Shown piece after piece: positions 15,267 to 22,011 of a stretch of DNA of 26,091 nucleotides. Within the stretch, counting starts at the first letter, position 1, and every line of letters starts with the position of its first letter. The notes under the pieces are model-generated. The model was not told the DNA's origin. It saw only the letters and a program-made list of their open reading frames with translations, and ran no database searches. The stretch is from a virus, in the IMG/VR virus record IMGVR_UViG_3300032240_000463, positions 1 to 26,091 of that record; one strand, 5' to 3'. The position numbers and the translations under genes were made by a program.

Positions 15267-17797
15267 CCAAAGAAGTCCTCTAATGAAGATTGTTTCTCAG
15301 TTTTCCAATTGATACAATTTAGAATAACACGAATTGGTTCAATAAAGGCCTTATCAAACTGCAAGTCGTAATTCACATATTGGTGTAATTCGAACTCTTT
15401 TGGTAAACGAACAGGGAAAGAAATCACATCTTCTTTCAACGGGTTTGGTGTTTTGAGATATGAAAACTTCAACTTCTCACCTTCTTGGATAAGTGGGTAA
15501 GACTTTGTGAGGTTCTTCTCTTTCATCATGTGATTATAAAGAATTGCACCACGAACATGAATTGGTGTGCCTTTCTTGTATAACATAACCGAATCAGAAT
15601 ATTCTTTTAGACCATTGATGCCACGGGGAAATGCAACTTCTTCTGGTGGTAAAGATTTAAATTCTTCTTTGAATTGTGCAATAAAGTCTTGCACTTCTTG
15701 TTCGGTTGAATTCACAATCAGTTTAATTGTTTGTTTCATCTTTTCACGGATGATTGCAGGCGTAGATGACTTGACCATTTCTAGTCCCATCACTTTCATC
15801 TGCGGTTCATTATATTGAACACCCTCATTGTTATACACATTGAGAATATATCGTTTCTTTGCAGTCCAAATACCTTTGTCACATAAAGCTTCACGCTTCA
15901 TTTGCATTTTTTGGGCATACGCATGGACATACGAAGCAAGTTCTTCGTAACTTTTGTCAATGTGAGGTTGCAATTTATCTTCACAGACCTTGTCCATGAA
16001 GGAGATGATTTGATTAATATCTGTCTTTTCTTTATAGACCTTATCAATAAGGTCACCAAGACGGAGGTATATCGAATCTGTGTCCGAGGCGATAACATAA
16101 TCTACGCTTTCTGTTTTTAATAGTTTATTCATGTATAAATTGAGTTTACCTTCAATCCAACGAATAGACAATTGACCCGCAAGCGTAACTGCAAGTGCTT
16201 GGCGTAAGTCATAAAAACGGAAGTATTGCGAACCTAACGCACCATAAGCAGAGTTTAGAGAAACTTTCTTAGCGAGTTGTAGGTTATTGTATCGTGCTAC
16301 AAGTTTATCGATTTCAACTTTCTTATCAGGGTCAGTTTCATTTTCATAGTCTTGCTTTGCTTTCAACATCATCTTCTTAAACTTCTTTCTATCTTCATAC
16401 ATATCTTCCATCATTTTAGGAAGGAAGCCTTGTATGTCAGTTCGAAAGAATTGACCATTCGGTGTCAGCGCCACATCACTCAACTTCGATGTGTCGATTT
16501 GTTTATTTAGCAATTTTTCCACATTCACACCTTGATCCAAAACACTTCGCATTTCTGCACTATGATTAGAAGGTTCAATTAATGTTTCAGGAGAAATATT
16601 GTATTGAATTAACAAATGGGGGTAAAGACTGTTTAAGTCAAATGATGCCACATATTTGTGCATACCTACTTGTGGGTCTTTAACAAATGCGCCTTCAAAG
16701 GCAGCATTTTTCTGTTTGAATTCTTTTGGTGGTACAATAATCTTTTTATCCAACAAGTGTGAATAGATTAGAGCATCCCACATACGAGTTTGTGCAAATA
16801 CATCTTCATAATTACATTTTGTATCATATGCAAGAGTTAATGCCAATTCAATTAGTTTTAACTTATCTTCGAGTTTGACGATAAGTTCCACATCTTTGAT
16901 GTTATATTCAATAAATTTTTGATAGTTAAGTCTATACAGTTGATGTAGGTTGTCGTATTCGTCATAAGATAATTTACTTTCACCAAGTTCTACATTGGCG
17001 ATATTTTCCAGTTTATAAGATTCTTGGGATTTGCCACCCGGCGCATACCATTTATACAATTCAATGTAGTCTAACGAGGCGACACCGCCAATGTTGTATT
17101 GAATTAATTCACGACCATTGATGGTCACTTTTCTTTCCCACATATAGTTCCATGGAGAAAGTTTTTTCGCCTCATCGGCACCGAGAACAGTTCCGAATCG
17201 GTTTACAAGATAAGGAATATCAAAGAAGTCGGTGTTCCAACCAGAGATAACATCTGGACAATTATTTTGCCAGTCGTGTATAAACTTCTTACACAGGTCA
17301 TATTCACTATCGCACTTGATGTATTCTTCTTCACCTTGCACAATGTAATCACCGCAACCATAAACTTTATTACCACCATTCAATGTTTTCCATGCGATGG
17401 CAGTAATTGGTTCAGTTGCTTTATACGGGTCAGGGAAACCATTCTCAGAACCAACCTCAATATCGATGATAGCAATATTGATTTGCTGAATGTCCCAATC
17501 AATTAGACCTTTGAATTCATCTGCAATAAATGAATATTCATATCGGTCATTACCATAGATTTTAAAATTCTCAACGCCATCATATCGTTTAACAAAATCT
17601 TTTGCATCACGAATATCACCTAACTTAATAGGCTCGAGGTTTTCTCCGAATAGAGTTTTCCATTCTGATGGTTTCTTGGATGGCAAAAACAAAGTAGGCG
17701 AGTATTGTATTTTTAACTTTACTCGCCTACCGTTCTTGACACCTCTAAAAAGAATATTGTTGCCCTGAACGGCAACATTGGTGTAGTATTTACTCAT
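15263..17797 (-). CDS. 43: Family B DNA polymerase (T4 gp43)
   Basis: 844 residues, slightly shorter than T4 gp43 (898). Proofreading exonuclease: Exo I IIDIE (D112, E114), Exo II GWNTDFFDIPYL (about 187-197) and Exo III YNIKD (298-302). Polymerase: motif A FDLNSLYP (386-393), motif B KKVSLNSAYG (510-519) and motif C ASDTDS (D572, D574). The last residues QSSLEDFF (836-843) form a clamp-binding tail for gp45. All catalytic residues are present, so the enzyme should be active. No clear Shine-Dalgarno precedes the ATG at 17797, which lies 12 bases after the stop of the small upstream gene, so coupling or translational control is plausible. T4 gp43 represses its own translation, but no convincing operator hairpin was seen here. 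Confidence 0.97.
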   Translation of the reverse strand: MSKYYTNVAVQGNNILFRGVKNGRRVKLKIQYSPTLFLPSKKPSEWKTLFGENLEPIKLGDIRDAKDFVKRYDGVENFKIYGNDRYEYSFIADEFKGLIDWDIQQINIAIIDIEVGSENGFPDPYKATEPITAIAWKTLNGGNKVYGCGDYIVQGEEEYIKCDSEYDLCKKFIHDWQNNCPDVISGWNTDFFDIPYLVNRFGTVLGADEAKKLSPWNYMWERKVTINGRELIQYNIGGVASLDYIELYKWYAPGGKSQESYKLENIANVELGESKLSYDEYDNLHQLYRLNYQKFIEYNIKDVELIVKLEDKLKLIELALTLAYDTKCNYEDVFAQTRMWDALIYSHLLDKKIIVPPKEFKQKNAAFEGAFVKDPQVGMHKYVASFDLNSLYPHLLIQYNISPETLIEPSNHSAEMRSVLDQGVNVEKLLNKQIDTSKLSDVALTPNGQFFRTDIQGFLPKMMEDMYEDRKKFKKMMLKAKQDYENETDPDKKVEIDKLVARYNNLQLAKKVSLNSAYGALGSQYFRFYDLRQALAVTLAGQLSIRWIEGKLNLYMNKLLKTESVDYVIASDTDSIYLRLGDLIDKVYKEKTDINQIISFMDKVCEDKLQPHIDKSYEELASYVHAYAQKMQMKREALCDKGIWTAKKRYILNVYNNEGVQYNEPQMKVMGLEMVKSSTPAIIREKMKQTIKLIVNSTEQEVQDFIAQFKEEFKSLPPEEVAFPRGINGLKEYSDSVMLYKKGTPIHVRGAILYNHMMKEKNLTKSYPLIQEGEKLKFSYLKTPNPLKEDVISFPVRLPKEFELHQYVNYDLQFDKAFIEPIRVILNCINWKTEKQSSLEDFFG

Positions 17798-17809
17798 TCA
17801 ATAATTGTA

Positions 17810-18109
17810 TCATACTTTAGGAATTACAGAGGCAATTTGAATACCACTACCAAATACTTTATTGTATTGATTTTCCAATTCTCTGGATGGAGTTGTAATG
17901 CAAAGAACATTGTCCATGGTGATTTTAATACCAGTATTGAATTCTTCACAGTATTCTAAGAATGGTGCAAATGCCATCATAGGACCTTCTTTAGTTGGTT
18001 GCATGATAACTTGAACAGGTTCTTTCAGAACCACTTCATCATTTTTGGTACAGTCCACTTCTGCGAGAATCGTATGATTCGTTTTGAATGTCACGAGCTT
18101 TATTGTCAT
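17810..18109 (-). CDS. Small protein, possible Sm-like beta-barrel
   Basis: A 99-residue protein without a firm family. The first half alternates short hydrophobic strands (TIKLVTFKTNHTILAEVD, then VVLKEPVQVIMQPT) in the manner of Sm/SH3-like barrels. The second half has PFLEYCEEFNTGIKITMDNVLCIT, a strand pair leading to a helix near the end (SRELENQYNKVFG). It has no catalytic motif, signal peptide or membrane helix. The start at 18109 has only a weak GAGA site and lies 71 bases within the preceding small ORF. It is directly upstream of DNA polymerase. RNA binding or a replication accessory role is possible but unproven. Confidence 0.7.
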   Translation of the reverse strand: MTIKLVTFKTNHTILAEVDCTKNDEVVLKEPVQVIMQPTKEGPMMAFAPFLEYCEEFNTGIKITMDNVLCITTPSRELENQYNKVFGSGIQIASVIPKV

Positions 18110-18236
18110 ATTGTTTAATCTCTAATACCGAATTAATCGGTTGTTTCATTGAAAAATCTACGGCTTCTTTAAGAGTTTCATACTCTCTGAAAGCCACAGA
18201 TGATGAGCCGTTCATATAGTAACATACTCTATACAT
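18039..18236 (-). CDS. Small hypothetical protein
   Basis: A 65-residue ORF whose first 42 codons fill what would otherwise be a 120-base gap between two well-supported genes. Its last 71 bases overlap the following gene in another frame. The N-terminal part (MYRVCYYMNGSSSVAFREYETLKEAVDF) reads like a compact alpha/beta protein with a strand, then a helix that starts at ETLKEA, so it is unlikely to be noise. The ATG overlaps the stop of the gene before it by eight bases. The function is unknown. The polar C-terminus within the overlap may be constrained by the other frame. Confidence 0.55.
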   Translation of the reverse strand: MYRVCYYMNGSSSVAFREYETLKEAVDFSMKQPINSVLEIKQYDNKARDIQNESYDSRRSGLYQK

Positions 18237-18453
18237 TTACTCTAGTCTCCGCAGGTAATACACCAATCGTCACCCAACGCTTAGGGAAAAGCATTTCACG
18301 ACCACGATAGTCACGAATGTCTGCGGTTGGATCTTGCATCCAACCAATCACTTCAACATTGTTGTCGATTTCACGCAAATACAAATCGTACCTTTCTGCT
18401 CTAGGCAGTTTGTGTTCGATGGCGATTCTCTTTGCGATTTCACGGGTGTTCAT
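18229..18453 (-). CDS. Small hypothetical protein
   Basis: A 74-residue, charge-rich protein of unknown function. It starts with a basic helix (NTREIAKRIAIEHKLPRAERYDLY) and ends with a beta-rich part containing VEVIGWMQDP and PKRWVTIGVLP. It has no cysteines or membrane segments. The start is well supported: TGAGG lies eight bases upstream of the ATG, and a sigma70-like promoter lies about 30 bases further upstream, so this is the first gene of a likely early unit leading to DNA polymerase. Short first genes of this kind are often host-takeover proteins, but nothing in this sequence proves that. Confidence 0.75.
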   Translation of the reverse strand: MNTREIAKRIAIEHKLPRAERYDLYLREIDNNVEVIGWMQDPTADIRDYRGREMLFPKRWVTIGVLPAETRVNV

Positions 18454-18483
18454 ATTTTATCCTCAAAAAATGTTTATAACGAA

Positions 18484-18512
18484 ATTATACACGATAATGT
18501 AGTAGAGTGCAA
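18484..18512 (-). promoter_or_regulatory. Sigma70-like promoter
   Basis: The minus strand has TTGCAC at 18512-18507 and a perfect TATAAT at 18489-18484, with a 17-base spacer. The -35 element matches the consensus only in its TTG, so the call leans on the perfect -10, the ideal spacing and the location in a 65-base gap directly after a stop codon. It would drive the small genes and DNA polymerase. The MotA-box geometry of T4 middle promoters does not fit. Confidence 0.55.
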
Positions 18513-18518
18513 TACTTT

Positions 18519-18881
18519 TTAGGTAAACTTGCTGAAGTCTGGTGGTTTCCAACCTTCGGGTTTGAGAACTTTGCCGTCCTCTCTTTTGATAACTTTACCT
18601 GTTGCTCTATCAATCTTCTTTAGGTTACTTAACGCACCTTCATCCCACAATTGGTCACAATTCCATCCACGGGACACCATGTAACCTACAATAACCCAAA
18701 TCATATCAAAACATGCATCAATGGTTTCAACATCATCTTCATTAATTCGTGCTTCGCAAAATTCTTCGTATTCCTCATCGATTAGTTTTCGATAGAGAAC
18801 CGCCTGCTCTGGATTTTTTTGTGAAATGGTTTGTCCTGCGGCGGACATAAACACCTGCACATCACGGAATACTTTAGTCAT
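18519..18881 (-). CDS. MazG-like / PRA-PH nucleotide pyrophosphohydrolase
   Basis: The 120-residue all-helical protein is of the MazG superfamily, which splits nucleoside triphosphates into monophosphate and pyrophosphate. The metal-binding signature is present: E36-E37-x-x-E40 in LIDEEYEEF, then E52-x-x-D55 with a further D59 in VETIDACFDM. The C-terminal KPEGWKPPDFSKF tail is typical of phage members annotated as phosphoribosyl-ATP pyrophosphohydrolase-like. It may clean or reshape the dNTP pool, or lower ppGpp-like alarmones as proposed for other phage MazG proteins. It follows the cytidylyltransferase gene by one base. The exact substrate cannot be read from the motifs. Confidence 0.8.
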   Translation of the reverse strand: MTKVFRDVQVFMSAAGQTISQKNPEQAVLYRKLIDEEYEEFCEARINEDDVETIDACFDMIWVIVGYMVSRGWNCDQLWDEGALSNLKKIDRATGKVIKREDGKVLKPEGWKPPDFSKFT

Positions 18882-18882
18882 A

Positions 18883-19341
18883 TCAAGCTTTCTTAGATAA
18901 TTCAGACTGATAGGTTCTATTTCTTAATTCGGAAGAACTAAACCGATGATTGCGAGAGTTGTACCAAATTTTGATACCACGCTCTTCACAAATTTGTTTA
19001 CCTGTAAATTCTTTATCTTTATATTCTTCACCAATAATGCGAACACTAATAGGTAAGAACATCAATAAATCTTCAAGGTCTTTTTCAGTATCATAAACAA
19101 CAATCTGGTCAATGAATTTGACGGCAGATAATTGAACATATCTTTCAACAACGGATTGAACGGGTTTGTTTTTGGTACCTGGTCTATCGATAGTTGGGTC
19201 ACTTTGAACACCAACAATCAAATAGTCACAGATTGTTTTTGCTTCTGCAAGCATTAGAATATGACCTGCATGTAAGAGGTCAAAAGTTGAGCAGGTAAAA
19301 CCAATTGGTCTCCCTACCATATCATCAGGTAGAACTAACAT
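18883..19341 (-). CDS. Glycerol-3-phosphate cytidylyltransferase-like protein (TagD family)
   Basis: 152 residues, the size of a single-domain cytidylyltransferase. The FTCSTFDLLHAGH motif holds H24 and H27 of the HxGH signature. IVGVQSDPTIDRP is the following substrate loop, and the C-terminal HRFSSSELRNRTY contains the SSS element of the nucleotide-binding motif. The family joins CTP (or another NTP) to a phosphorylated alcohol or sugar. The start at 19341 has AAGGAAAAGAGAG upstream and lies 17 bases inside the AbrB-like gene. Its role here is unknown. It is far from the sugar cluster but could supply another activated precursor. Confidence 0.78.
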   Translation of the reverse strand: MLVLPDDMVGRPIGFTCSTFDLLHAGHILMLAEAKTICDYLIVGVQSDPTIDRPGTKNKPVQSVVERYVQLSAVKFIDQIVVYDTEKDLEDLLMFLPISVRIIGEEYKDKEFTGKQICEERGIKIWYNSRNHRFSSSELRNRTYQSELSKKA

Positions 19342-19507
19342 CTCTCTTTTCCTTCGTTAAGTTTTTGATGAACACCCGTTGGTCTTTCAATTCATAGTTA
19401 AGAACATCACCAACTTCCCAATTGAGTTCTTTTACCAACTCATCAGGCAATTCAACGATTGCATCACCGTTTTCACAAATTTCTACTACTTTGGTTATGT
19501 ATGTCAT
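19325..19507 (-). CDS. AbrB/SpoVT-like small DNA-binding protein
   Basis: A 60-residue protein that has the swapped-hairpin AbrB/MazE shape. After a short N-terminal strand it reads NGDAIVELPDELVKELNWEVGDVL, which corresponds to the conserved pattern of a Gly turn, a strand, P-x-E-L-x-x-x-L-x-W/I-x-x-G-D, and then a strand with RVFIKNL. In bacteria such proteins are transcription regulators or antitoxins. No toxin gene partner is adjacent; the neighbours are dCMP deaminase and a cytidylyltransferase, both overlapping it. A phage transcription regulator is the simplest reading. GTGG upstream is the probable ribosome site. Confidence 0.7.
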   Translation of the reverse strand: MTYITKVVEICENGDAIVELPDELVKELNWEVGDVLNYELKDQRVFIKNLTKEKRDVSST

Positions 19508-19980
19508 ATCTGTACCACATCAATATTACATTTCTTTAAAAAATCTAAACCTTCTGTGTTCTTATAACTGTTGCGATAATATACAGAATTAATTCCCGAT
19601 TGATAAACTAATTTAGCACAATCTAAACAAGGTGCATGTGTGATAAACATACTTGCACCATCACTTGAATTGGTTGACCTTGCAATCTTGGCAAGTGCAT
19701 TAGTTTCAGCATGAAGAACTTCTTGCTTAGTTTTTAGATTGTAAGGATGCCCACTATCCTCTTCTTGGTATTCCCAAACTTCGTTGTCAACACTCCATGC
19801 ATTTGCAAAAACTTTGTTTTCACAATCATTTGTCCAACCACTAGGCATTCCATTGTAACCAATACCAATAATTGTATTGTCTTTAACAACAACACAACCT
19901 ACTTTTAATCTTATTGCAGATGACAACCGAGAATATACCTCGGCTGCAGCCATGTGTGCATCAACAAATTTCTGCTTCAT
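19504..19980 (-). CDS. cd: Deoxycytidylate (dCMP) deaminase
   Basis: A 158-residue zinc deaminase that converts dCMP to dUMP, feeding thymidylate synthesis. The zinc site is clear: H90-A-E92 in VLHAETNAL, and P117-C118-L-D-C121 in HAPCLDCAKL. The N-terminal LKVGCVVVKDNTIIGIGYNGMPSG is the substrate-binding strand and loop typical of the dCMP deaminase family. It is shorter than T4 Cd (193 residues). RBS GAGGCATA; the ATG overlaps the TAA of the 57-residue gene (TAATG). It belongs with the nucleotide-pool genes on either side. Confidence 0.9.
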   Translation of the reverse strand: MKQKFVDAHMAAAEVYSRLSSAIRLKVGCVVVKDNTIIGIGYNGMPSGWTNDCENKVFANAWSVDNEVWEYQEEDSGHPYNLKTKQEVLHAETNALAKIARSTNSSDGASMFITHAPCLDCAKLVYQSGINSVYYRNSYKNTEGLDFLKKCNIDVVQI

Positions 19981-20153
19981 TATGCCTCAGCAGATTCTTT
20001 TTTGTTTTTATTTGATTTGAATTGAACCGACCCCACAATCTGTGCCTCAATCATTGCGTTTTTGTATTCATTACGCTTGATTGGGTCGATTATGGTGGCC
20101 ATAAACCGTTTGGTCTGTTTGGTCAGTCTGAAATTTTTATCACGCTTTAACAT
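19980..20153 (-). CDS. Small basic hypothetical protein (57 residues)
   Basis: A short gene directly after the Hsp20 terminator. The ATG at 20153 is preceded by GGAG five bases upstream. The protein begins MLKRDKNFRLTKQTKRF, continues MATIIDPIKRNEYKNAMIEAQ and ends with a Lys/Asn-rich tail. Its TAA overlaps the dCMP deaminase start. It is rich in Lys and Arg, so nucleic-acid binding is possible, but I do not recognise a family. The strong ribosome site, tight overlap and balanced composition argue that it is real. Confidence 0.75.
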   Translation of the reverse strand: MLKRDKNFRLTKQTKRFMATIIDPIKRNEYKNAMIEAQIVGSVQFKSNKNKKESAEA

Positions 20154-20167
20154 AATATCTCCATTTT

Positions 20168-20191
20168 AAAAAGTGGGGCAAAATGCCCCAC
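20168..20191 (-). terminator. Intrinsic terminator after hsp20
   Basis: The minus strand has GTGGGGCA, a TTT loop and TGCCCCAC (20191-20173), a perfect 8-base-pair GC-rich stem, followed at once by TTTTT (20172-20168). It lies four bases after the Hsp20 stop codon. This is a textbook intrinsic terminator and should end most Hsp20 transcripts. Confidence 0.92.
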
Positions 20192-20195
20192 CGAG

Positions 20196-20666
20196 TTACG
20201 CTACCTGCTTTTCTTGTAACAGTTGAAGTTTGAAATTCTTCAAATCATTACCAATTTCAATCTTGCGTGGTTTCTTGTGTTCAGGAATAACATTCTCTAA
20301 ACCAATACGCAAAATGCCATCAATAAATTCTGCACCTTTTACTTCGATTGTGTCAGCTACGGTAATTGTCTTAGTGAAAGACCTAGTGCCAATACCTTTG
20401 TGTAGATATTGCACATCACTTTCTTTATCTTCCTTTTCACCTTTCACAGTCAACACTCCTGCATTAACTGAAATATCGATTTCATCTTTAGAAAATCCTG
20501 CAATAGCAAGTTCTACGATGTATCGTGTATCATCCAGTTTTAGGATGTTATGTGGAGGGAAAGTTGATTTTTGAATATCCATGGTCAATAGTTTTTCAAC
20601 ATCGTCAAAAAACTTGTCAAATCCCAATGTAGATTGGTATAGTGGAACGAATGAAATTCGTGTCAT
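20196..20666 (-). CDS. hsp20: Small heat shock protein (Hsp20/alpha-crystallin)
   Basis: The 156-residue chaperone has an alpha-crystallin domain at about residues 40-140. NILKLDDTRYIVELAIAGFSKDEIDISV is its first half, LTVKGEKE the middle strand, and the GTRSFTKTITV, GAEFIDGILRIGLE region carries the family G-x-L-x-I pattern. A C-terminal extension follows. Such proteins hold unfolding proteins in soluble form. Hsp20 genes are common in T4-like phages of aquatic bacteria. This copy forms its own unit with a perfect T4 late promoter, a 5' hairpin, a strong AAGGAGAAC ribosome site and an intrinsic terminator, so strong late expression, perhaps to aid virion assembly, is inferred. Confidence 0.93.
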   Translation of the reverse strand: MTRISFVPLYQSTLGFDKFFDDVEKLLTMDIQKSTFPPHNILKLDDTRYIVELAIAGFSKDEIDISVNAGVLTVKGEKEDKESDVQYLHKGIGTRSFTKTITVADTIEVKGAEFIDGILRIGLENVIPEHKKPRKIEIGNDLKNFKLQLLQEKQVA

Positions 20667-20697
20667 AAAGTTCTCCTTTTAAGCGAGTTACAAAATT

Positions 20698-20718
20698 GGC
20701 GACCCTTTCGGCATCGCC
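20698..20718 (-). promoter_or_regulatory. 5'-terminal GNRA-type hairpin of the hsp20 mRNA
   Basis: On the minus strand a hairpin of six base pairs (GGCGAU with GUCGCC), a bulged G, two C-G pairs and a GAAA tetraloop spans 20718-20698. Its first base is exactly the predicted start site of the late promoter, so it would be the 5' end of the message. It could protect the RNA from decay. It lacks the immediate U-run of a terminator. Confidence 0.6.
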
Positions 20719-20723
20719 TTCAT

Positions 20724-20731
20724 TATTTATA
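20724..20731 (-). promoter_or_regulatory. T4-type late promoter of hsp20
   Basis: The minus strand reads TATAAATA, a perfect match to the T4 late consensus recognised by the gp55 sigma factor. It is located eight bases after the RegA stop codon and 58 bases upstream of the Hsp20 start. With T4 spacing the start site is 20718, the first base of the hairpin described separately. Confidence 0.82.
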
Positions 20732-20738
20732 TTACTTA

Positions 20739-21146
20739 TCAATAATCAACTGTTTTTTTACCTATATTGTATTTTGTGATGAGTTGCCATTCATCTTTTT
20801 CTTTAAATGCAATAATCTTAATTTGATGAAGTGGTGCAATATTATCTGTCAACAATGTAGGGTTTAATATCTTTATCAGACCCCATTCTTCTAATAACTT
20901 AGCTATAGCATTTCGTCTTTGGATATCGTTTTCTGTAAGATTAGATGGTTTGCCATCTAATGCAAATAATTCTTTGAAATGCACGATATAGTATCGGCCT
21001 TGTTTGTGGAGAATGTGGCATGACTGATAAAGAACTTTTTCTTTACGAGAAGAAACACCAATGCGGGTAAGTGTCTCTCTTACCTTTAGAAAATCATCCT
21101 GCTCTTGCAGGCTGACCTCTACAAATTTAGTCAAGTCTACCATCAT
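20739..21146 (-). CDS. regA: RegA translational repressor
   Basis: In T4, RegA binds the ribosome-binding region of many early mRNAs and shuts off their translation. This 135-residue protein shows the family hallmarks: DDFLKVRETLTRIGVSSRKEK, the strongly conserved VLYQSCHILHKQGRYYIVHFKE region (split here for length: VLYQSCHIL, then GRYYIVHFKE), RRNAIAKLLEEWGLI and a C-terminal WQLITKYNIGKK. T4 RegA has 122 residues. Two ATGs are possible, at 21146 (TAATG overlap with the gp62 stop) and at 21143, which has better spacing from GAGG. The position after gp62 is as in T4. Confidence 0.95.
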   Translation of the reverse strand: MMVDLTKFVEVSLQEQDDFLKVRETLTRIGVSSRKEKVLYQSCHILHKQGRYYIVHFKELFALDGKPSNLTENDIQRRNAIAKLLEEWGLIKILNPTLLTDNIAPLHQIKIIAFKEKDEWQLITKYNIGKKTVDY

Positions 21147-21535
21147 TACCTCTTATTTAATCCACCCAATTGGGTTTTTTCTTTTAGTTGTTGGATTTGT
21201 TCATTGCTAAGGAGGCGCAGAGCTTCACGAGCCTTTGAGTCGGAGAAACCATAGATAGTCTTAATACATTCTAAATCGTCACTTTTCTCAGATTTAACCC
21301 ACTTCGCAAACGGTCTTTTTTGTGACCGCACGGTATTTAGTAAAAAGTCATTTTGCAACTTCTTTTCCAAGAAGTGCCTACGATTCATCTCATTGGCATA
21401 CATGATACAGTCTTTATGATAGGAAAGACTTCGATTCACGATGAAAGGTAGATAATCTTTCTCCGTGATATCGTCATTAATTATTTGTTTCTTATTTTGT
21501 AATATCGCATTAACATAATCAAAAGGATTGCTCAT
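21146..21535 (-). CDS. 62: Clamp loader small subunit (T4 gp62)
   Basis: The protein is 129 residues, shorter than T4 gp62 (187). It begins MSNPFDYVNAILQNKK, then has the DYLPFIVNRSLSYHKDCIMYANEMNRRHF region and FLLNTVRSQKRPFAKWVK, which I associate with the compact gp62 of T4-like phages from aquatic bacteria. gp62 joins gp44 to load the gp45 clamp. The ATG at 21535 overlaps the TGA of the nuclease-like gene (TGATG); an in-frame TTG one codon earlier is not needed. It precedes regA as in T4, but three other genes separate it from gp44. Confidence 0.88.
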   Translation of the reverse strand: MSNPFDYVNAILQNKKQIINDDITEKDYLPFIVNRSLSYHKDCIMYANEMNRRHFLEKKLQNDFLLNTVRSQKRPFAKWVKSEKSDDLECIKTIYGFSDSKAREALRLLSNEQIQQLKEKTQLGGLNKR

Positions 21536-22011
21536 CAATATACCTTATTACCGTTATTAGTTACCCACTTAATGCCAAAACCAACATGCGATATATCATT
21601 TGAACTGGAATCTAACTGTCTTTCAGTCTCTTTTAAAACAACACCTGTCTCTAATTCATAGATTTCCAACACATTGAGTGGCGACTCTTTTTCAAAAATT
21701 GCACAATATATTTTACTATTTCTGGTGATTCTTTGTAAAGACTTGTTTCTCTTTTCAACCGGACTTTTGAACATTCGGTCGAACTGAAAAGAACCATTTT
21801 CAAAACAACTGAGGTATTCATACTTGATGTTCGGGTCAACCTTGTCATAAGCATCAGGCTCATGTTTTGTTCTATGTACCTGATGACCAAGTATGTCTGC
21901 CACAATCATCTCTTTAATGAAACCTGGTTGCAATATATTATTGTAACCATTTGTCTTTGCAATGTTTTGTGCTTCAACAATCAAAGAAATGATTTGACTA
22001 ACATCACTCAT
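21535..22011 (-). CDS. Unknown protein, possible PD-(D/E)xK-type nuclease
   Basis: I do not recognise this 158-residue protein with certainty. It has a helix with a conserved-looking glutamate (GFIKEMIVADILGH), then EPDAYDKVDPNIKYEYLSC, which resembles the acidic core of restriction-type nucleases (PDxxD followed by an E-x-x strand). A basic stretch (KSLQRITRNSKIYCAIF) follows. The last part (RQLDSSSNDISHVGFGIKW) looks like a conserved surface. The usual Lys of E-x-K is replaced (EYL), so activity is uncertain. RBS AAGGATGATTGC. It lies between a membrane-protein gene and gp62 inside the clamp-loader block. Confidence 0.75.
   Translation of the reverse strand: MSDVSQIISLIVEAQNIAKTNGYNNILQPGFIKEMIVADILGHQVHRTKHEPDAYDKVDPNIKYEYLSCFENGSFQFDRMFKSPVEKRNKSLQRITRNSKIYCAIFEKESPLNVLEIYELETGVVLKETERQLDSSSNDISHVGFGIKWVTNNGNKVY

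Noticed and set aside
20230-20574. A 114-codon plus-strand open frame
   Set aside because: It is antisense to Hsp20, which has full family motifs and its own promoter and terminator. The plus-strand product is Ser-rich and motif-free.
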